Shown: piece after piece, positions 1 through 8,026 of the stretch
Position numbering within the stretch: position 1 is the first letter of the stretch
How the letters are laid out: each line of letters starts with the position of its first letter
NCBI GenBank assembly: GCA_028289545.1
Contig: JANQPG010000008.1
Coordinates: 62,001 to 126,000, forward strand
From: Woeseiaceae bacterium
GTDB lineage: Bacteria; Pseudomonadota; Gammaproteobacteria; Steroidobacterales; Woeseiaceae
DNA: 64,000 bases
Reading direction: 5' to 3'
The notes under the pieces: model-generated
Databases searched by the model: none
Told to the model about the DNA's origin: nothing
The model's input: only the letters and a program-made list of their open reading frames with translations
Made by a program: the position numbers and the translations under genes

Positions 1-2
1 CG

Positions 3-224
3 AACGGCATCAAGTTCGGCGGATGCTCGCCGAACACGCTCTGCATGGTGACCATGGAGTTCTACTCGATGCGATTGGATCTCTGGTCGGGTCTAGTAGC
101 CCTGGTTGGCGCGGGGCTTTCACTCTCTGCGTTGAGAGACCTGCTCGCCGGCCTTGGACACATTGAAGTACTCGACCGCAACGCGGAATCCATTGCCGAT
201 ATCAAATATTGCGACTACTGCTGA
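3..224 (+). CDS. C-terminal end of an unrecognised protein (partial)
   Basis: An open frame enters from the left edge and stops at TGA 222-224, giving about 73 residues. It contains one hydrophobic stretch (around WSGLVALVGAGLSLSAL) and ends in KYCDYC, a Cys-x-x-Cys-like tail at the extreme C-terminus. A further two Cys lie near the visible start (GGCSPNTLC). I do not recognise the family; the hydrophobic segment could be a membrane helix. The start is outside the window, so length and function cannot be judged. Confidence 0.5.
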   Translation, partial: NGIKFGGCSPNTLCMVTMEFYSMRLDLWSGLVALVGAGLSLSALRDLLAGLGHIEVLDRNAESIADIKYCDYC

Positions 225-336
225 TCGATTGTAAGCGCTTTTAAATCAATAAGATAAAAACAATAATTAGAGTAAAATCTAGAAAAACGAACTGCATTCC
301 TTCTACGAACGTTTCCCGGCCAGGGTCGTTTTCTGA

Positions 337-1497
337 ATGACGAACCATCTGATCCGCTCGATTGCCGCCGCTCACCTGATGCTGTTCCTCACGGCCTGTG
401 GCGTGATGCCGCATCCGGAAGCCGTTCCGTCGATCTCCAGCGATCGAGCTACCGAGCTGGATAGTGCACTGGCGGACGTCGTGGCGCGGCACAAAATCAA
501 CACGGCCGCCGTTGCAGTTATCGAGAACGGAGCGGTGGTCTGGAGCAATCACTACGGGCTGCAATCCCCGGACGTCCCGGCGTCCGCCCAGACCCTGTAC
601 GACGTCGGCTCCATTACCAAGACCGTAGTCGCCGAGACCGTGCTGAGACTGGTGGCTGACGGCAAGCTGTCGCTTGACGAGTCGATGTCCGCGTACTGGC
701 TCGATCCGGACCTCGAGGACGACCTACGCCATCAACTGCTTACGCCGCGCATGGCGCTATCCCATACCACGGGCTTCATGAACTGGCGTTTCTTTGCCGA
801 GGGTCGAAAACTCGCGTTCATCAACGAACCCGGAACGCGTTTCGGCTACTCGGGCGAAGGGTTTGAGTATCTCGCCAGGTTTGTCGAGGCCAAGCTCGAT
901 CAGCCATTCGAGCAGCTGGCCCGACGCTATGTGTTCGAGCCATCCGGTGTCAGCAGCGCCGCAATGAGCGTTGACCCCGACAACTTTCCCTCTATCGCAC
1001 AGGCGTTGGATTCCGAGGGCCAATTCCCCGGCTATTACTGCAGACCGGAAGGATGGTGCCGGGAAACAGGCGATTTCTCCGCGGCGGGGAGCATGGTAAT
1101 CACCCTGGAGGGCCTTACCCGATTCGTGATTCGGACCATGCGCGGGGACGGCTTGACGCCGGAGCTCATGGCCGAGCGCAACACCTTGCACGCCGAGCAG
1201 GAAGCCATCGACTGCAGCCAGGTGCCCGAAGTGCTTTGCCCCGTCAGGGTCGGCTACGGACTGGGATGGAACATTGTCGAGCTCGAAAACGACAAGATCA
1301 TTGGCCACCGCGGCTCTGACTGGTCCGTCGTGTCGTTGGCGTACTACTACGAAACCAGCCGGGATGGCCTCGTCGTCCTGTTCAACGCACCCAATCGTGC
1401 CGGCATTGCCGCGATGGTGGATACCCTGCAGCTGCTGGATCCTGATTCGCCCGAGCTGCACGGGTACATCGCTCGTCGAGCCCGCGCCGAAAACTGA
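337..1497 (+). CDS. Serine hydrolase (beta-lactamase/DD-peptidase fold) lipoprotein
   Basis: This 386-residue protein starts with a lipoprotein signal (hydrophobic stretch ending in the lipobox LTAC, Cys about 21), so it is probably anchored in the outer membrane or inner-membrane leaflet. The catalytic SxxK motif is visible in GSITK, followed by a YSG motif in place of the usual Y-x-N and HRGSDW in place of HxG. The family (Pfam Beta-lactamase, PF00144) includes D-aminopeptidases, esterases and DD-peptidases rather than only antibiotic-degrading enzymes. Four further Cys in the second half may form disulfides. The AT-rich stretch at about 240-300 directly upstream is a likely promoter region. 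The exact substrate cannot be predicted. Confidence 0.85.
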   Translation: MTNHLIRSIAAAHLMLFLTACGVMPHPEAVPSISSDRATELDSALADVVARHKINTAAVAVIENGAVVWSNHYGLQSPDVPASAQTLYDVGSITKTVVAETVLRLVADGKLSLDESMSAYWLDPDLEDDLRHQLLTPRMALSHTTGFMNWRFFAEGRKLAFINEPGTRFGYSGEGFEYLARFVEAKLDQPFEQLARRYVFEPSGVSSAAMSVDPDNFPSIAQALDSEGQFPGYYCRPEGWCRETGDFSAAGSMVITLEGLTRFVIRTMRGDGLTPELMAERNTLHAEQEAIDCSQVPEVLCPVRVGYGLGWNIVELENDKIIGHRGSDWSVVSLAYYYETSRDGLVVLFNAPNRAGIAAMVDTLQLLDPDSPELHGYIARRARAEN

Positions 1498-1589
1498 CAC
1501 ACCGAACTCCCTCTGTTCGGCCCGGTCTTTCTTGTTGAGGTCGGCCATCGGATACACTCTGGCCAGCATACTCACGACAGGCGAAGACA

Positions 1590-2135
1590 ATGACGGGCAA
1601 AACCAAACTGGTACCGATTTTGACGGCGATATGGGCCTTGGGCGGATGCGATTCGGCGTCGACGGCCGCTCAGGAGCACGACGATATGGCCCATTCGGGC
1701 CCGGCCATGAATTTCCATCGCGTGAGTGCTCGGCTGGCAACGGGCGGACATGTTGTGGGCGACGGTATTGCGGCGCTCGAGAAACAGGGCGTCTCACTGG
1801 TCATCGACCTCCGCGACAAGCCGCCCGAAGGCCATGAGCAGCGTCTGGCCGCTGCAGGCATCCGCTACATCAACGTGCCGGTCGTCTGGAAAGCGCCGAA
1901 ACCCGAGGACTTCACGGAGTTTGCTCGTCACATGTCGGCAAACGAAGGCGAGCATATTCTGGTGCAATGCCAGGCTAATTACCGGGCGTCCGCGATGACC
2001 TATGCTTATCGCGTAGCGAAGGACGGCGTGCCCGAAGCGGAGGCCCGCAAGGATCTCGAAGCCATCTGGACGCCCGAAGGCACGTGGGCGAGCTATATCG
2101 ACGAGGTTATCGAGGCCAACGATTCCGGCAGTTGA
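1590..2135 (+). CDS. Tyrosine-phosphatase-like lipoprotein (DSP/DUF442-type fold)
   Basis: A 181-residue protein with a lipoprotein signal (lipobox LGGC, Cys about 20). The body has the order expected of the protein-tyrosine-phosphatase/rhodanese-like families: LATGGHV, then VSLVIDLRDKP, then the active-site loop HILVQCQANYRAS. The Cys and Arg are spaced C-x4-R, as in rhodanese and DUF442 proteins, not C-x5-R as in classical phosphatases. It may therefore be a phosphatase relative or a sulfurtransferase-like protein. It stands alone, about 90 bp behind the serine-hydrolase gene and in the same direction. Substrate unknown. Confidence 0.75.
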   Translation: MTGKTKLVPILTAIWALGGCDSASTAAQEHDDMAHSGPAMNFHRVSARLATGGHVVGDGIAALEKQGVSLVIDLRDKPPEGHEQRLAAAGIRYINVPVVWKAPKPEDFTEFARHMSANEGEHILVQCQANYRASAMTYAYRVAKDGVPEAEARKDLEAIWTPEGTWASYIDEVIEANDSGS

Positions 2136-2235
2136 CCTTCCGGAAAATTTCCGGGCAAGCCCGGTGTCTCGCGAAACCGCCGTTTAGCGAGCGCCGTCAT
2201 CGACCGGGCCATCGTCCAGATGGATACTGGGCCTT

Positions 2236-2517
2236 ATGCGCCTCGCCGTCGTCATCTCGATACTCGCAATGCCGCTTGGTGTTTGGGCGGACAACGACTC
2301 ATCGCCATCCGATGCAGAGATTCGTGAGTTCCTGATTCAGCAGTCGATAGCGGCCTATCGCGGGAACTGTCCCTGTCCTTACCACAGGGCCAGCAATGGG
2401 AGCCGCTGTGGCAAGCGCAGCGCCTACTCTCGCCCCGGCGGCGCTCGCCCGCTGTGTTATCCCGCTGACGTCTCCGACGCTATGGTTGAGCGCTACCGAT
2501 CATCGAAGAGGCGTTGA
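2236..2517 (+). CDS. Small exported Cys-rich conserved protein
   Basis: This 93-residue protein has a clear Sec signal peptide (MRLAVVISILAMPLGVWA) and a mature part dominated by the motif NCPCPYHRASNGSRCGKRSA followed by YSRPGG and PLCY. The four Cys and the SAYSRPGG segment are a pattern I have seen in short conserved proteins of proteobacteria whose function is not known. The Cys spacing suggests two disulfides in the periplasm. The gene converges with the dipeptidase operon on the other strand. No function is assigned. Confidence 0.7.
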   Translation: MRLAVVISILAMPLGVWADNDSSPSDAEIREFLIQQSIAAYRGNCPCPYHRASNGSRCGKRSAYSRPGGARPLCYPADVSDAMVERYRSSKRR

Positions 2518-2614
2518 GGGAGATTTGCGCCTGAAACGTAACAGGTAGTTCCGAGAAACATCAGCGGACGATCGTCTGCGTACCGGAGATTCGGGAGCGC
2601 AACTTCAAGGTGAG

Positions 2615-2657
2615 ATGAAAATAGTAATATTTTTCATAAAGTTGAGAGAAATTTCTC
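2615..2657. terminator. AT-rich inverted repeats between convergent genes
   Basis: The gap between the convergent genes ending at 2517 (+) and 2723 (-) contains an imperfect inverted repeat (ATGAAAATA ... TATTTTTCAT, 2615-2636) and a perfect 12-bp palindrome GAGAAATTTCTC at 2646-2657. Position and composition fit a bidirectional transcription stop, but no classical GC stem with a U-tract is present. Low confidence. Confidence 0.3.
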
Positions 2658-2722
2658 GAAATCTTATAGCTGAAGTAAACCCCGCAAGAATGTCGTGGAC
2701 GCCGGCTACCAAGGCTTGCCGC

Positions 2723-3727
2723 CTAACGCCAGACTGTTTCGGCAACGCGCAAGAAGTTCCCGCCGAGTACTTTCGAGATGTCGTCTGCGGAGTAACCGCG
2801 GTCCGCGAGCGCATCGGCGACCTCGAAAAAACGCGATGGCGGCAGGATATCGAGCCGGTCGTAACCATGCCCGTCCGGAAAGTAGGATTGCATCGAATTG
2901 AGCTCCGCGTTGAGCGCGCTGTTCGACGGCGCATAGTCAGAACTGAGCCCGACGTGATCGATGCCGACGAGATCAGCAACGTAGTCCACGTGCTCGGCCA
3001 GACGTTGCGGTGTTGCCGGCCCTTCGCCCAGGAAGATGTTCACGCCTGTCAGGCCAATGACGCCTCCCGTTTTTGCGCACTCGCGAATCAGCAGATCCGG
3101 AATGTTGCGCGGGTGATCGTGTAGCGACCGCGGGTTGGAGTGCGAGAACACGATGGGTTGCGAGCCGTGCTCCATGACTTCCAGAGCTGTGCGGTACCCG
3201 GTGTGACTGCAGCAAACGACCATGCCGACGCGGTTCATCTCCTCGACCACTCTTCGACCGAGATCGGTCAGGCCGGTGTCCCGGTCATGGCAACCACCGC
3301 CAATATCGTTGTTTCGGTTATACGCGATCAGCATCCAGCGCACGCCGAGATCGTAGATCAACTGGATCAGATCGAGCTGCGATTCGGCAATTTGCGCGCT
3401 CTCGATGTCGAAGACGACAGCCAGTTTTCCATGGCGTTTTGCCGCCTTCAGATCTTCGACGGACAGCGCAACCAAAAATGTCTCGGCGTTGCGTAACAAG
3501 TAGCGGCGCATCTGAGCAATCAGGCGGATCTGTTCGGTCCATTCCATCGGTCCGAACCCGGCGTTGATACTGACGACGTCGATGCCGGCCTCGTGCACTC
3601 GGTGTAGATGCTCAAGCTCAAGCAGGTTGTCGTCGAGCTTCATCGGCAGACAGAAATGGTTGTCCCAGACGAGAGCCCGGTGCCGACGTTCACCGACGGC
3701 CCTTGGTCGGAGTTGAGACGTTGTCAT
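2723..3727 (-). CDS. M19 membrane-dipeptidase family peptidase
   Basis: A 334-residue member of the renal-dipeptidase family (peptidase family M19), zinc enzymes that split dipeptides and tolerate a D-residue at the C-terminal side. Metal-site segments are recognisable: DNHFCLP (usual DGHxD), FDIESAQ (bridging Glu), CSHTG and FSHSN (two His). The Asp of the first HxD motif is Cys here, so one metal site may be altered. No signal peptide is seen with the ATG at 3727. That start overlaps the stop of the upstream DUF819 gene as ATGA, which implies translational coupling. An in-frame ORF continues upstream but would cover the neighbour. It is the last gene of the leftward arm of the RpiR locus. 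Confidence 0.85.
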   Translation of the reverse strand: MTTSQLRPRAVGERRHRALVWDNHFCLPMKLDDNLLELEHLHRVHEAGIDVVSINAGFGPMEWTEQIRLIAQMRRYLLRNAETFLVALSVEDLKAAKRHGKLAVVFDIESAQIAESQLDLIQLIYDLGVRWMLIAYNRNNDIGGGCHDRDTGLTDLGRRVVEEMNRVGMVVCCSHTGYRTALEVMEHGSQPIVFSHSNPRSLHDHPRNIPDLLIRECAKTGGVIGLTGVNIFLGEGPATPQRLAEHVDYVADLVGIDHVGLSSDYAPSNSALNAELNSMQSYFPDGHGYDRLDILPPSRFFEVADALADRGYSADDISKVLGGNFLRVAETVWR

Positions 3728-4860
3728 CCCTGCGACCCCAGCCACCAGGCGATACCGACACCCAGGAAATTGGCAATGACATAGCCGAAGACGCCGCACA
3801 GCAGGGCGGGGGTGATCAGCGTGTGCCAGCGGTTTCCGGCAGCCATGGCAGCCGCCGGGCCGGGGCCCAGCACGCAGGCATTCGAGCCTATGGCCAGTTC
3901 GGCAATACCTACGCCGAGCATTCTGCCGACGCTGGCGATTACGGCAAAATGCACGGCCAGGACAATGCCGGCAAACATCAGCAAGCTGACGGCGGAACCG
4001 GCCAGCCGAGATACGTCCGCGCCGGCGCCGATGACAAAAAAGAACAGGCTCATGAACAACATGCCGGTGCGAAACCCGCCACGCAGCGCACGGAAGCGGC
4101 CGGGCGCAATGTTTACGGCAATTACGCTCAGCAGCGTGATCCAGAGTATTGCGAACGCCGGGGCCCCCAGTTGCGTCGCCAGCCAGTGTCCGGCGGCACA
4201 GATTAGGCCACTGAAAACCAGCGGCGGTAACAAGCTGCCGGAATGGCTGTCTGCGGTGTCACGGGGCTCCGGACCGGCGGCGGATTGCTGAACCGGGGCA
4301 CCGAAGTGACGTGCCACCCAACTCTGGCCCGCCAGAAAAGCCAGCAACACCAGATAAAGTGTTCCGGCCAGGTTGTCCGCGGCCAGTGCCGCGGCGAACA
4401 GCGCCGCATCGTTCAGCTCGGTCGCTTCGGCGACAGCGACAATGTTCATCGATCCACCAATGTAGGTGGCGGCGAACATGCCGGCCAGTTTGTCGCCGGA
4501 CGAGCCGAGATCGACGGTCGCAAATGCTGCCGCTGTTCCGATCAATGTCCCGGCGGCGCCAATCATGAACGCAACCAGCGTGCGGCCGCCCTTACGGAAT
4601 ACGGTGGGCAGATCCGCCTCGACTAACATTAGCGGTATTGCCAGCGGGACCAGATAGGTGGTGATCAGCGTGTAGGCCGGCGCCTCGTGGGGAACCAGAC
4701 CGGCGTTGGCGAGCACGACGCCGAGCACTATGACCCACACGACACTCGACAAATAGCGCCCGAAGCGCAGCTTCTCCAGACGTTCGCTGACGAAGACGAC
4801 GCCCAGAGCGATCGCGAGCAGTGAAAAGGCGTCGCTCGCGGGGACCATCGGGAGTTCCAT
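3724..4860 (-). CDS. DUF819 family membrane protein, putative peptide permease
   Basis: A 378-residue polytopic inner-membrane protein with about ten hydrophobic helices. The segments VPLAIPLMLVEADL, GGSMNIVAVAEA and LGPGPAAAMAAGNRW are typical of the DUF819 (YjcL-like) family. The family is uncharacterised but often lies next to dipeptidases, so a transporter for dipeptides or related amides is the usual guess. Here its stop overlaps the start of an M19 dipeptidase (ATGA), and a serine hydrolase lies 19 bp upstream in the same direction. I infer import of the product of the periplasmic hydrolase and its cleavage by the cytoplasmic dipeptidase. Confidence 0.85.
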   Translation of the reverse strand: MELPMVPASDAFSLLAIALGVVFVSERLEKLRFGRYLSSVVWVIVLGVVLANAGLVPHEAPAYTLITTYLVPLAIPLMLVEADLPTVFRKGGRTLVAFMIGAAGTLIGTAAAFATVDLGSSGDKLAGMFAATYIGGSMNIVAVAEATELNDAALFAAALAADNLAGTLYLVLLAFLAGQSWVARHFGAPVQQSAAGPEPRDTADSHSGSLLPPLVFSGLICAAGHWLATQLGAPAFAILWITLLSVIAVNIAPGRFRALRGGFRTGMLFMSLFFFVIGAGADVSRLAGSAVSLLMFAGIVLAVHFAVIASVGRMLGVGIAELAIGSNACVLGPGPAAAMAAGNRWHTLITPALLCGVFGYVIANFLGVGIAWWLGSQG

Positions 4861-4879
4861 TGGTACCGCCGTCGCGAAC

Positions 4880-6673
4880 TCAGCGCTCGATCCGTTCGAG
4901 TTCGTATACGCCTTCGGGCTGCAGCACTTGAAGACCCGTCACGCTATCCGTCTCCCTGACGAAGCGTACCCCGATCGACGGCACGTCACGCAGGTGGAAA
5001 CCGCCGCCGAGCGCGGCGACGAGCGGCTGCTGACGCTGCCCGGGAATCTGCAACACCAACTGTTTGCCACTCAGCCCGATCGACCAGGTCTGATCCAGGA
5101 AGCGATAGTCGCCGACAAAGCGGACCAGGTAAGCCGGATCGGACATTGCGGCATCCGGCTGACGCTGGAACACGATAGGCCCTGTCAATGCTTCCAGGTT
5201 GATTTGTAGCCGCGCGAGCTGGCCATCGAGGTTGCGCAAGAACTGGAACCGCTTGTTTTCCAGGCCGTCGTCCTGCAAACGCGTCAGCTCCGAGTTGAAG
5301 ACGTCGTAGTGCCAGTGGCGGAGATTGACTATCGCGTTGTTGTATTTGGCCGTCAGTGTGTCGCCATCGCCGCTGATCTCGACGTGGCCATAACCCGGAT
5401 GGTGATAGGTGCCCGCGTAGTCTTCGAGTTTGTGCGTCGGCTTTGTGTGTGGCACCCGCAAGCCCTCCTGCTTTGCCTGCGCCTCCTCTCGCGCCTGTTC
5501 CTGCAGGTCGCGCCGCTCGAGCATCCGGCTAGCCCATTTCCTGGGCGCCAGGCCCAGCTGCCGATCCGCGATGTCCAGGCTCAGGTAGCCGGGTAGTGGG
5601 CTGCCTTCCATGTTCACCAGCACCACACTGCCGATATTTGCATCGGGGAAAAACGTCACACGCGCCGTGAACCCGTCGAGATTACCGCCGTGCTGGACTC
5701 GCCGGTGGCCGCGGTAGGAATCGACGAACCAGCCCATGCCGTACAGCGGGGCCGAGAACTCGGCGAATTCAGGTTCGGTGCCCAGCGGGATCTGTGGTGC
5801 CCGCATCTCCTTCAGGATTGCGCTGGCAACCACCCGCTGCGCGTCGAATGTACCGTCGCCGAGGTGCAGTTTCACCCAGTTCGCGAGCTCGCGGGCGCTG
5901 GAGTTGAGTGAGCCGGCAGGGCCCAGGGCATCGACGTTGCGAAACGGAATCTCGATGATCTGCTTTTGCTCGTCGAGCTTGTACGGCGTCGCATGGTTAT
6001 CGTCGTCCTCCATGTCGATCACCGAGAAGTTCGTCCTCGTCATGTCGAGCGGGTTCAGAATCTCGTCCCGGGTGTAGTCCTCCCAGGTTTTCCCGCTGAA
6101 GCGCTCGATGATGTAGCCGGCCGTCAGGTACATAAGGTTGTTGTACTGCCAGCGCGCGCGCAACGCGGCATTCGCCTCGAGATATCGCAGACGCTCTACC
6201 AGATCTGCTCGGCTGAGATCGTCACTGCCGTACCACAACAGATCGTGACGCGGCAACCCGGTGCGGTGACTCAGCATGTCCCGGACCGAGACGGAATTCG
6301 TGCGCGGATCTTCAGCCAGCACGAATTCCGGCAGATAGCCGGACACCGCCTCGTCCCATTCGAACGCGCCGTTTTCGACCAGCATTCCGACGCCGAGACT
6401 CGTGAAGGCTTTCGTCGTAGAGGCGGCGACGAAGAGTGTGTCCGCCGTAACCGGCAGCGCGGTTTCGATGTTGCGCATGCCGTAACCGTCCAGCAGGGTC
6501 ACCTCACCGTTATCGATGACGGCGACGGCCATGCCGGGAACACGCCACGCCTCCATACTCTGCTTAAGGTGAGTCTGAAGCTCGGTGTAGTCGGCCGCAT
6601 TCGCCGGCGCGATCGAGGCCGCTGAGCAAAGAGTGAAAAGCGCCGTTACGGCGATCAGTAATGAACGAAGCAT
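4880..6673 (-). CDS. Periplasmic serine hydrolase (beta-lactamase fold) with C-terminal DUF3471-like domain
   Basis: A 597-residue exported protein. The ATG at 6673 is preferred because a GAGGTG Shine-Dalgarno lies 6 bases upstream and a signal peptide ending APANA follows; an upstream in-frame ATG at 6712 lacks both. All three catalytic motifs of the class C/PF00144 fold are present: STTK, YNN and HGG. After about residue 400 a charged linker rich in Glu, Gln and Ala leads to a beta-rich C-terminal domain like those found in D-aminopeptidases and esterases of this family. First gene of the leftward operon with DUF819 and the M19 dipeptidase. A D-specific peptidase is more likely than a resistance lactamase. 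Confidence 0.85.
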   Translation of the reverse strand: MLRSLLIAVTALFTLCSAASIAPANAADYTELQTHLKQSMEAWRVPGMAVAVIDNGEVTLLDGYGMRNIETALPVTADTLFVAASTTKAFTSLGVGMLVENGAFEWDEAVSGYLPEFVLAEDPRTNSVSVRDMLSHRTGLPRHDLLWYGSDDLSRADLVERLRYLEANAALRARWQYNNLMYLTAGYIIERFSGKTWEDYTRDEILNPLDMTRTNFSVIDMEDDDNHATPYKLDEQKQIIEIPFRNVDALGPAGSLNSSARELANWVKLHLGDGTFDAQRVVASAILKEMRAPQIPLGTEPEFAEFSAPLYGMGWFVDSYRGHRRVQHGGNLDGFTARVTFFPDANIGSVVLVNMEGSPLPGYLSLDIADRQLGLAPRKWASRMLERRDLQEQAREEAQAKQEGLRVPHTKPTHKLEDYAGTYHHPGYGHVEISGDGDTLTAKYNNAIVNLRHWHYDVFNSELTRLQDDGLENKRFQFLRNLDGQLARLQINLEALTGPIVFQRQPDAAMSDPAYLVRFVGDYRFLDQTWSIGLSGKQLVLQIPGQRQQPLVAALGGGFHLRDVPSIGVRFVRETDSVTGLQVLQPEGVYELERIER

Positions 6674-6745
6674 GCGCGGCACCTCGAAAACGATCACAAA
6701 CAGAGGCGGCACGCTACGACAGCAATCAATTCAGTGTCAACAAAT

Positions 6746-6781
6746 GTTGCGATAAGATAATATATCGCAACGTTTTAGTTG
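6746..6781. promoter_or_regulatory. Putative RpiR operator, left intergenic region
   Basis: Between the divergent serine hydrolase and rpiR genes lies a perfect 9-bp inverted repeat, GTTGCGATA (6746-6754) and TATCGCAAC (6763-6771), with an 8-bp spacer. The right arm runs on as TATCGCAACGTTTTAGTTG (6763-6781). The core CGCAACGTTT recurs in the intergenic region behind rpiR (7901-7917), which makes a shared binding protein likely. The site sits where it could control both divergent promoters. The assignment to RpiR is inference from position. Confidence 0.6.
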
Positions 6782-6856
6782 TCCGTGTTGCAACACACCG
6801 AATATCCCGAGGCCGCCGCTGGCAACCCGACGGCTCAACAAATCAGGAGGCTGATC

Positions 6857-7759
6857 GTGACCAAGGACTCAAAACCGACCGGCGAGGCGGCGGATGTCAA
6901 AGCGCCGAAGCGCACCGAACTGGAGAGACGTGTTGCGCAGTACTCAGAGAGCCTGAGCGCCACCCGGCGCAAACTGCTACAGCAGATTCTCAACGAACCC
7001 GACCAGACGTTTCATCTCTCGGCGAGGAAACTGGCGGCGCACCTGAGTGTCGACCCTGCAACCGTCGTGCGCACCGTGCGTGCACTTGGATACAGCGGTT
7101 TCAAGGCATTCAGCGAGGATATGCGTGCGCACTTCGTATCGCGCGTGACTCCGTATTCGGTATTGCGCATTGCCGCCGACGATTCGGGTACGACAGAAAG
7201 CCATGTACGGCAGAGTATTCGCCAGGACCTTGCGAATCTCAGCCAACTCAGCACTTTGAATTCGCCCGATACGATCATCGAAGTGGCGAAGCAAATCACA
7301 CAGGCACGCCGGGTGTTGGTAGTGGGCCTGGATCTCGCGTTTACTATGTCTTACTGGCTCGCTTACAGCCTGACGGTGGTTGGCGTCTCGGCCGAAGCTC
7401 CGCAGGACCGGGCGATACTGCGCTATAAAACGCAGTTGCTGACCAGTGACGATCTGTTGTTTGGTATTACCTTTCGGCGCTGCATGAAGGATACCGTGAG
7501 CTCGGTCATTACCGCCGCTGAAAACGGTGTGCCGACGATTGCTCTGTCCGACTCCACGACCAACGCGATCGGTCGCCGAGCCGACATTACGTTGCTCTCC
7601 TCGATTGAGGGCCCGGTGATTTCCGGCTCCCAGATTGCACCGATGGGTGTCCTGAACGCCGTGATCGTGGCCTGCGCGCACTCCCGCGTGCGACGGACGC
7701 TGGACGTGCTCCGCTATACAAAGCAGGAGTACGAGAAAGGCGATCGCTGGTACGAATAG
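6857..7759 (+). CDS. RpiR/MurR-family transcriptional regulator (HTH + SIS)
   Basis: A 300-residue regulator. The GTG at 6857 is chosen because AGGAGG lies six bases upstream; a TTG-initiated longer frame runs through the operator. The N-terminal half holds the HTH_6 domain (LSARKLAAHLSVDPATVVRT, roughly residues 53-72), and the C-terminal half is a SIS domain (ARRVLVVGLDLAF to LLSSIEGPVISGSQIAP). SIS domains of this family bind sugar phosphates or related metabolites; MurR of E. coli responds to N-acetylmuramic acid 6-phosphate. The gene sits between two operons for peptide degradation, with a common motif on both sides. I infer that it controls both operons and itself. Confidence 0.88.
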   Translation: MTKDSKPTGEAADVKAPKRTELERRVAQYSESLSATRRKLLQQILNEPDQTFHLSARKLAAHLSVDPATVVRTVRALGYSGFKAFSEDMRAHFVSRVTPYSVLRIAADDSGTTESHVRQSIRQDLANLSQLSTLNSPDTIIEVAKQITQARRVLVVGLDLAFTMSYWLAYSLTVVGVSAEAPQDRAILRYKTQLLTSDDLLFGITFRRCMKDTVSSVITAAENGVPTIALSDSTTNAIGRRADITLLSSIEGPVISGSQIAPMGVLNAVIVACAHSRVRRTLDVLRYTKQEYEKGDRWYE

Positions 7760-7900
7760 CCAGGCCGCGCGGCCGCGCAAACAGCATTGAGCGAGGGTGC
7801 AGAGGGGGCAACGCCTCGCGCCGGCTGTTGCATTTTGCTCGTTACGGATTGGCCGCCGGCCTATGAGCGGCAAAGGGCCAATCCACCGAAACGCTACAGC

Positions 7901-7939
7901 TAACGCAACGTTTGTTGATTTACGTTGCTATAACGCAAC
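7901..7939. promoter_or_regulatory. Putative RpiR operator upstream of the TonB receptor
   Basis: Two copies of TAACGCAAC (7901-7909 and 7931-7939) are 30 bp apart, close to three helical turns. The first extends to TAACGCAACGTTTGTTG, nearly the same as the right arm of the site in front of rpiR. A GTTGC at 7924-7928 forms an inverted repeat with GCAAC 7935-7939. The rest of the gap 7760-8026 shows nothing else. This is the only spacer before the receptor operon, so control of that operon is likely. Confidence 0.6.
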
Positions 7940-8026
7940 AATTGTTTGACTTCGCGCGAAAGTCGCGCGTTACTTCCGCCATCAATTCCATGCTCCTCAG
8001 TTGGGTTGAGAACGGAGAACAACGTA

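Noticed and set aside
4880..6673. Antibiotic-resistance beta-lactamase
   Set aside because: The fold is shared with D-aminopeptidases and esterases; the C-terminal extra domain and the dipeptidase operon point away from resistance. The same holds for the genes at 337 and 29463.
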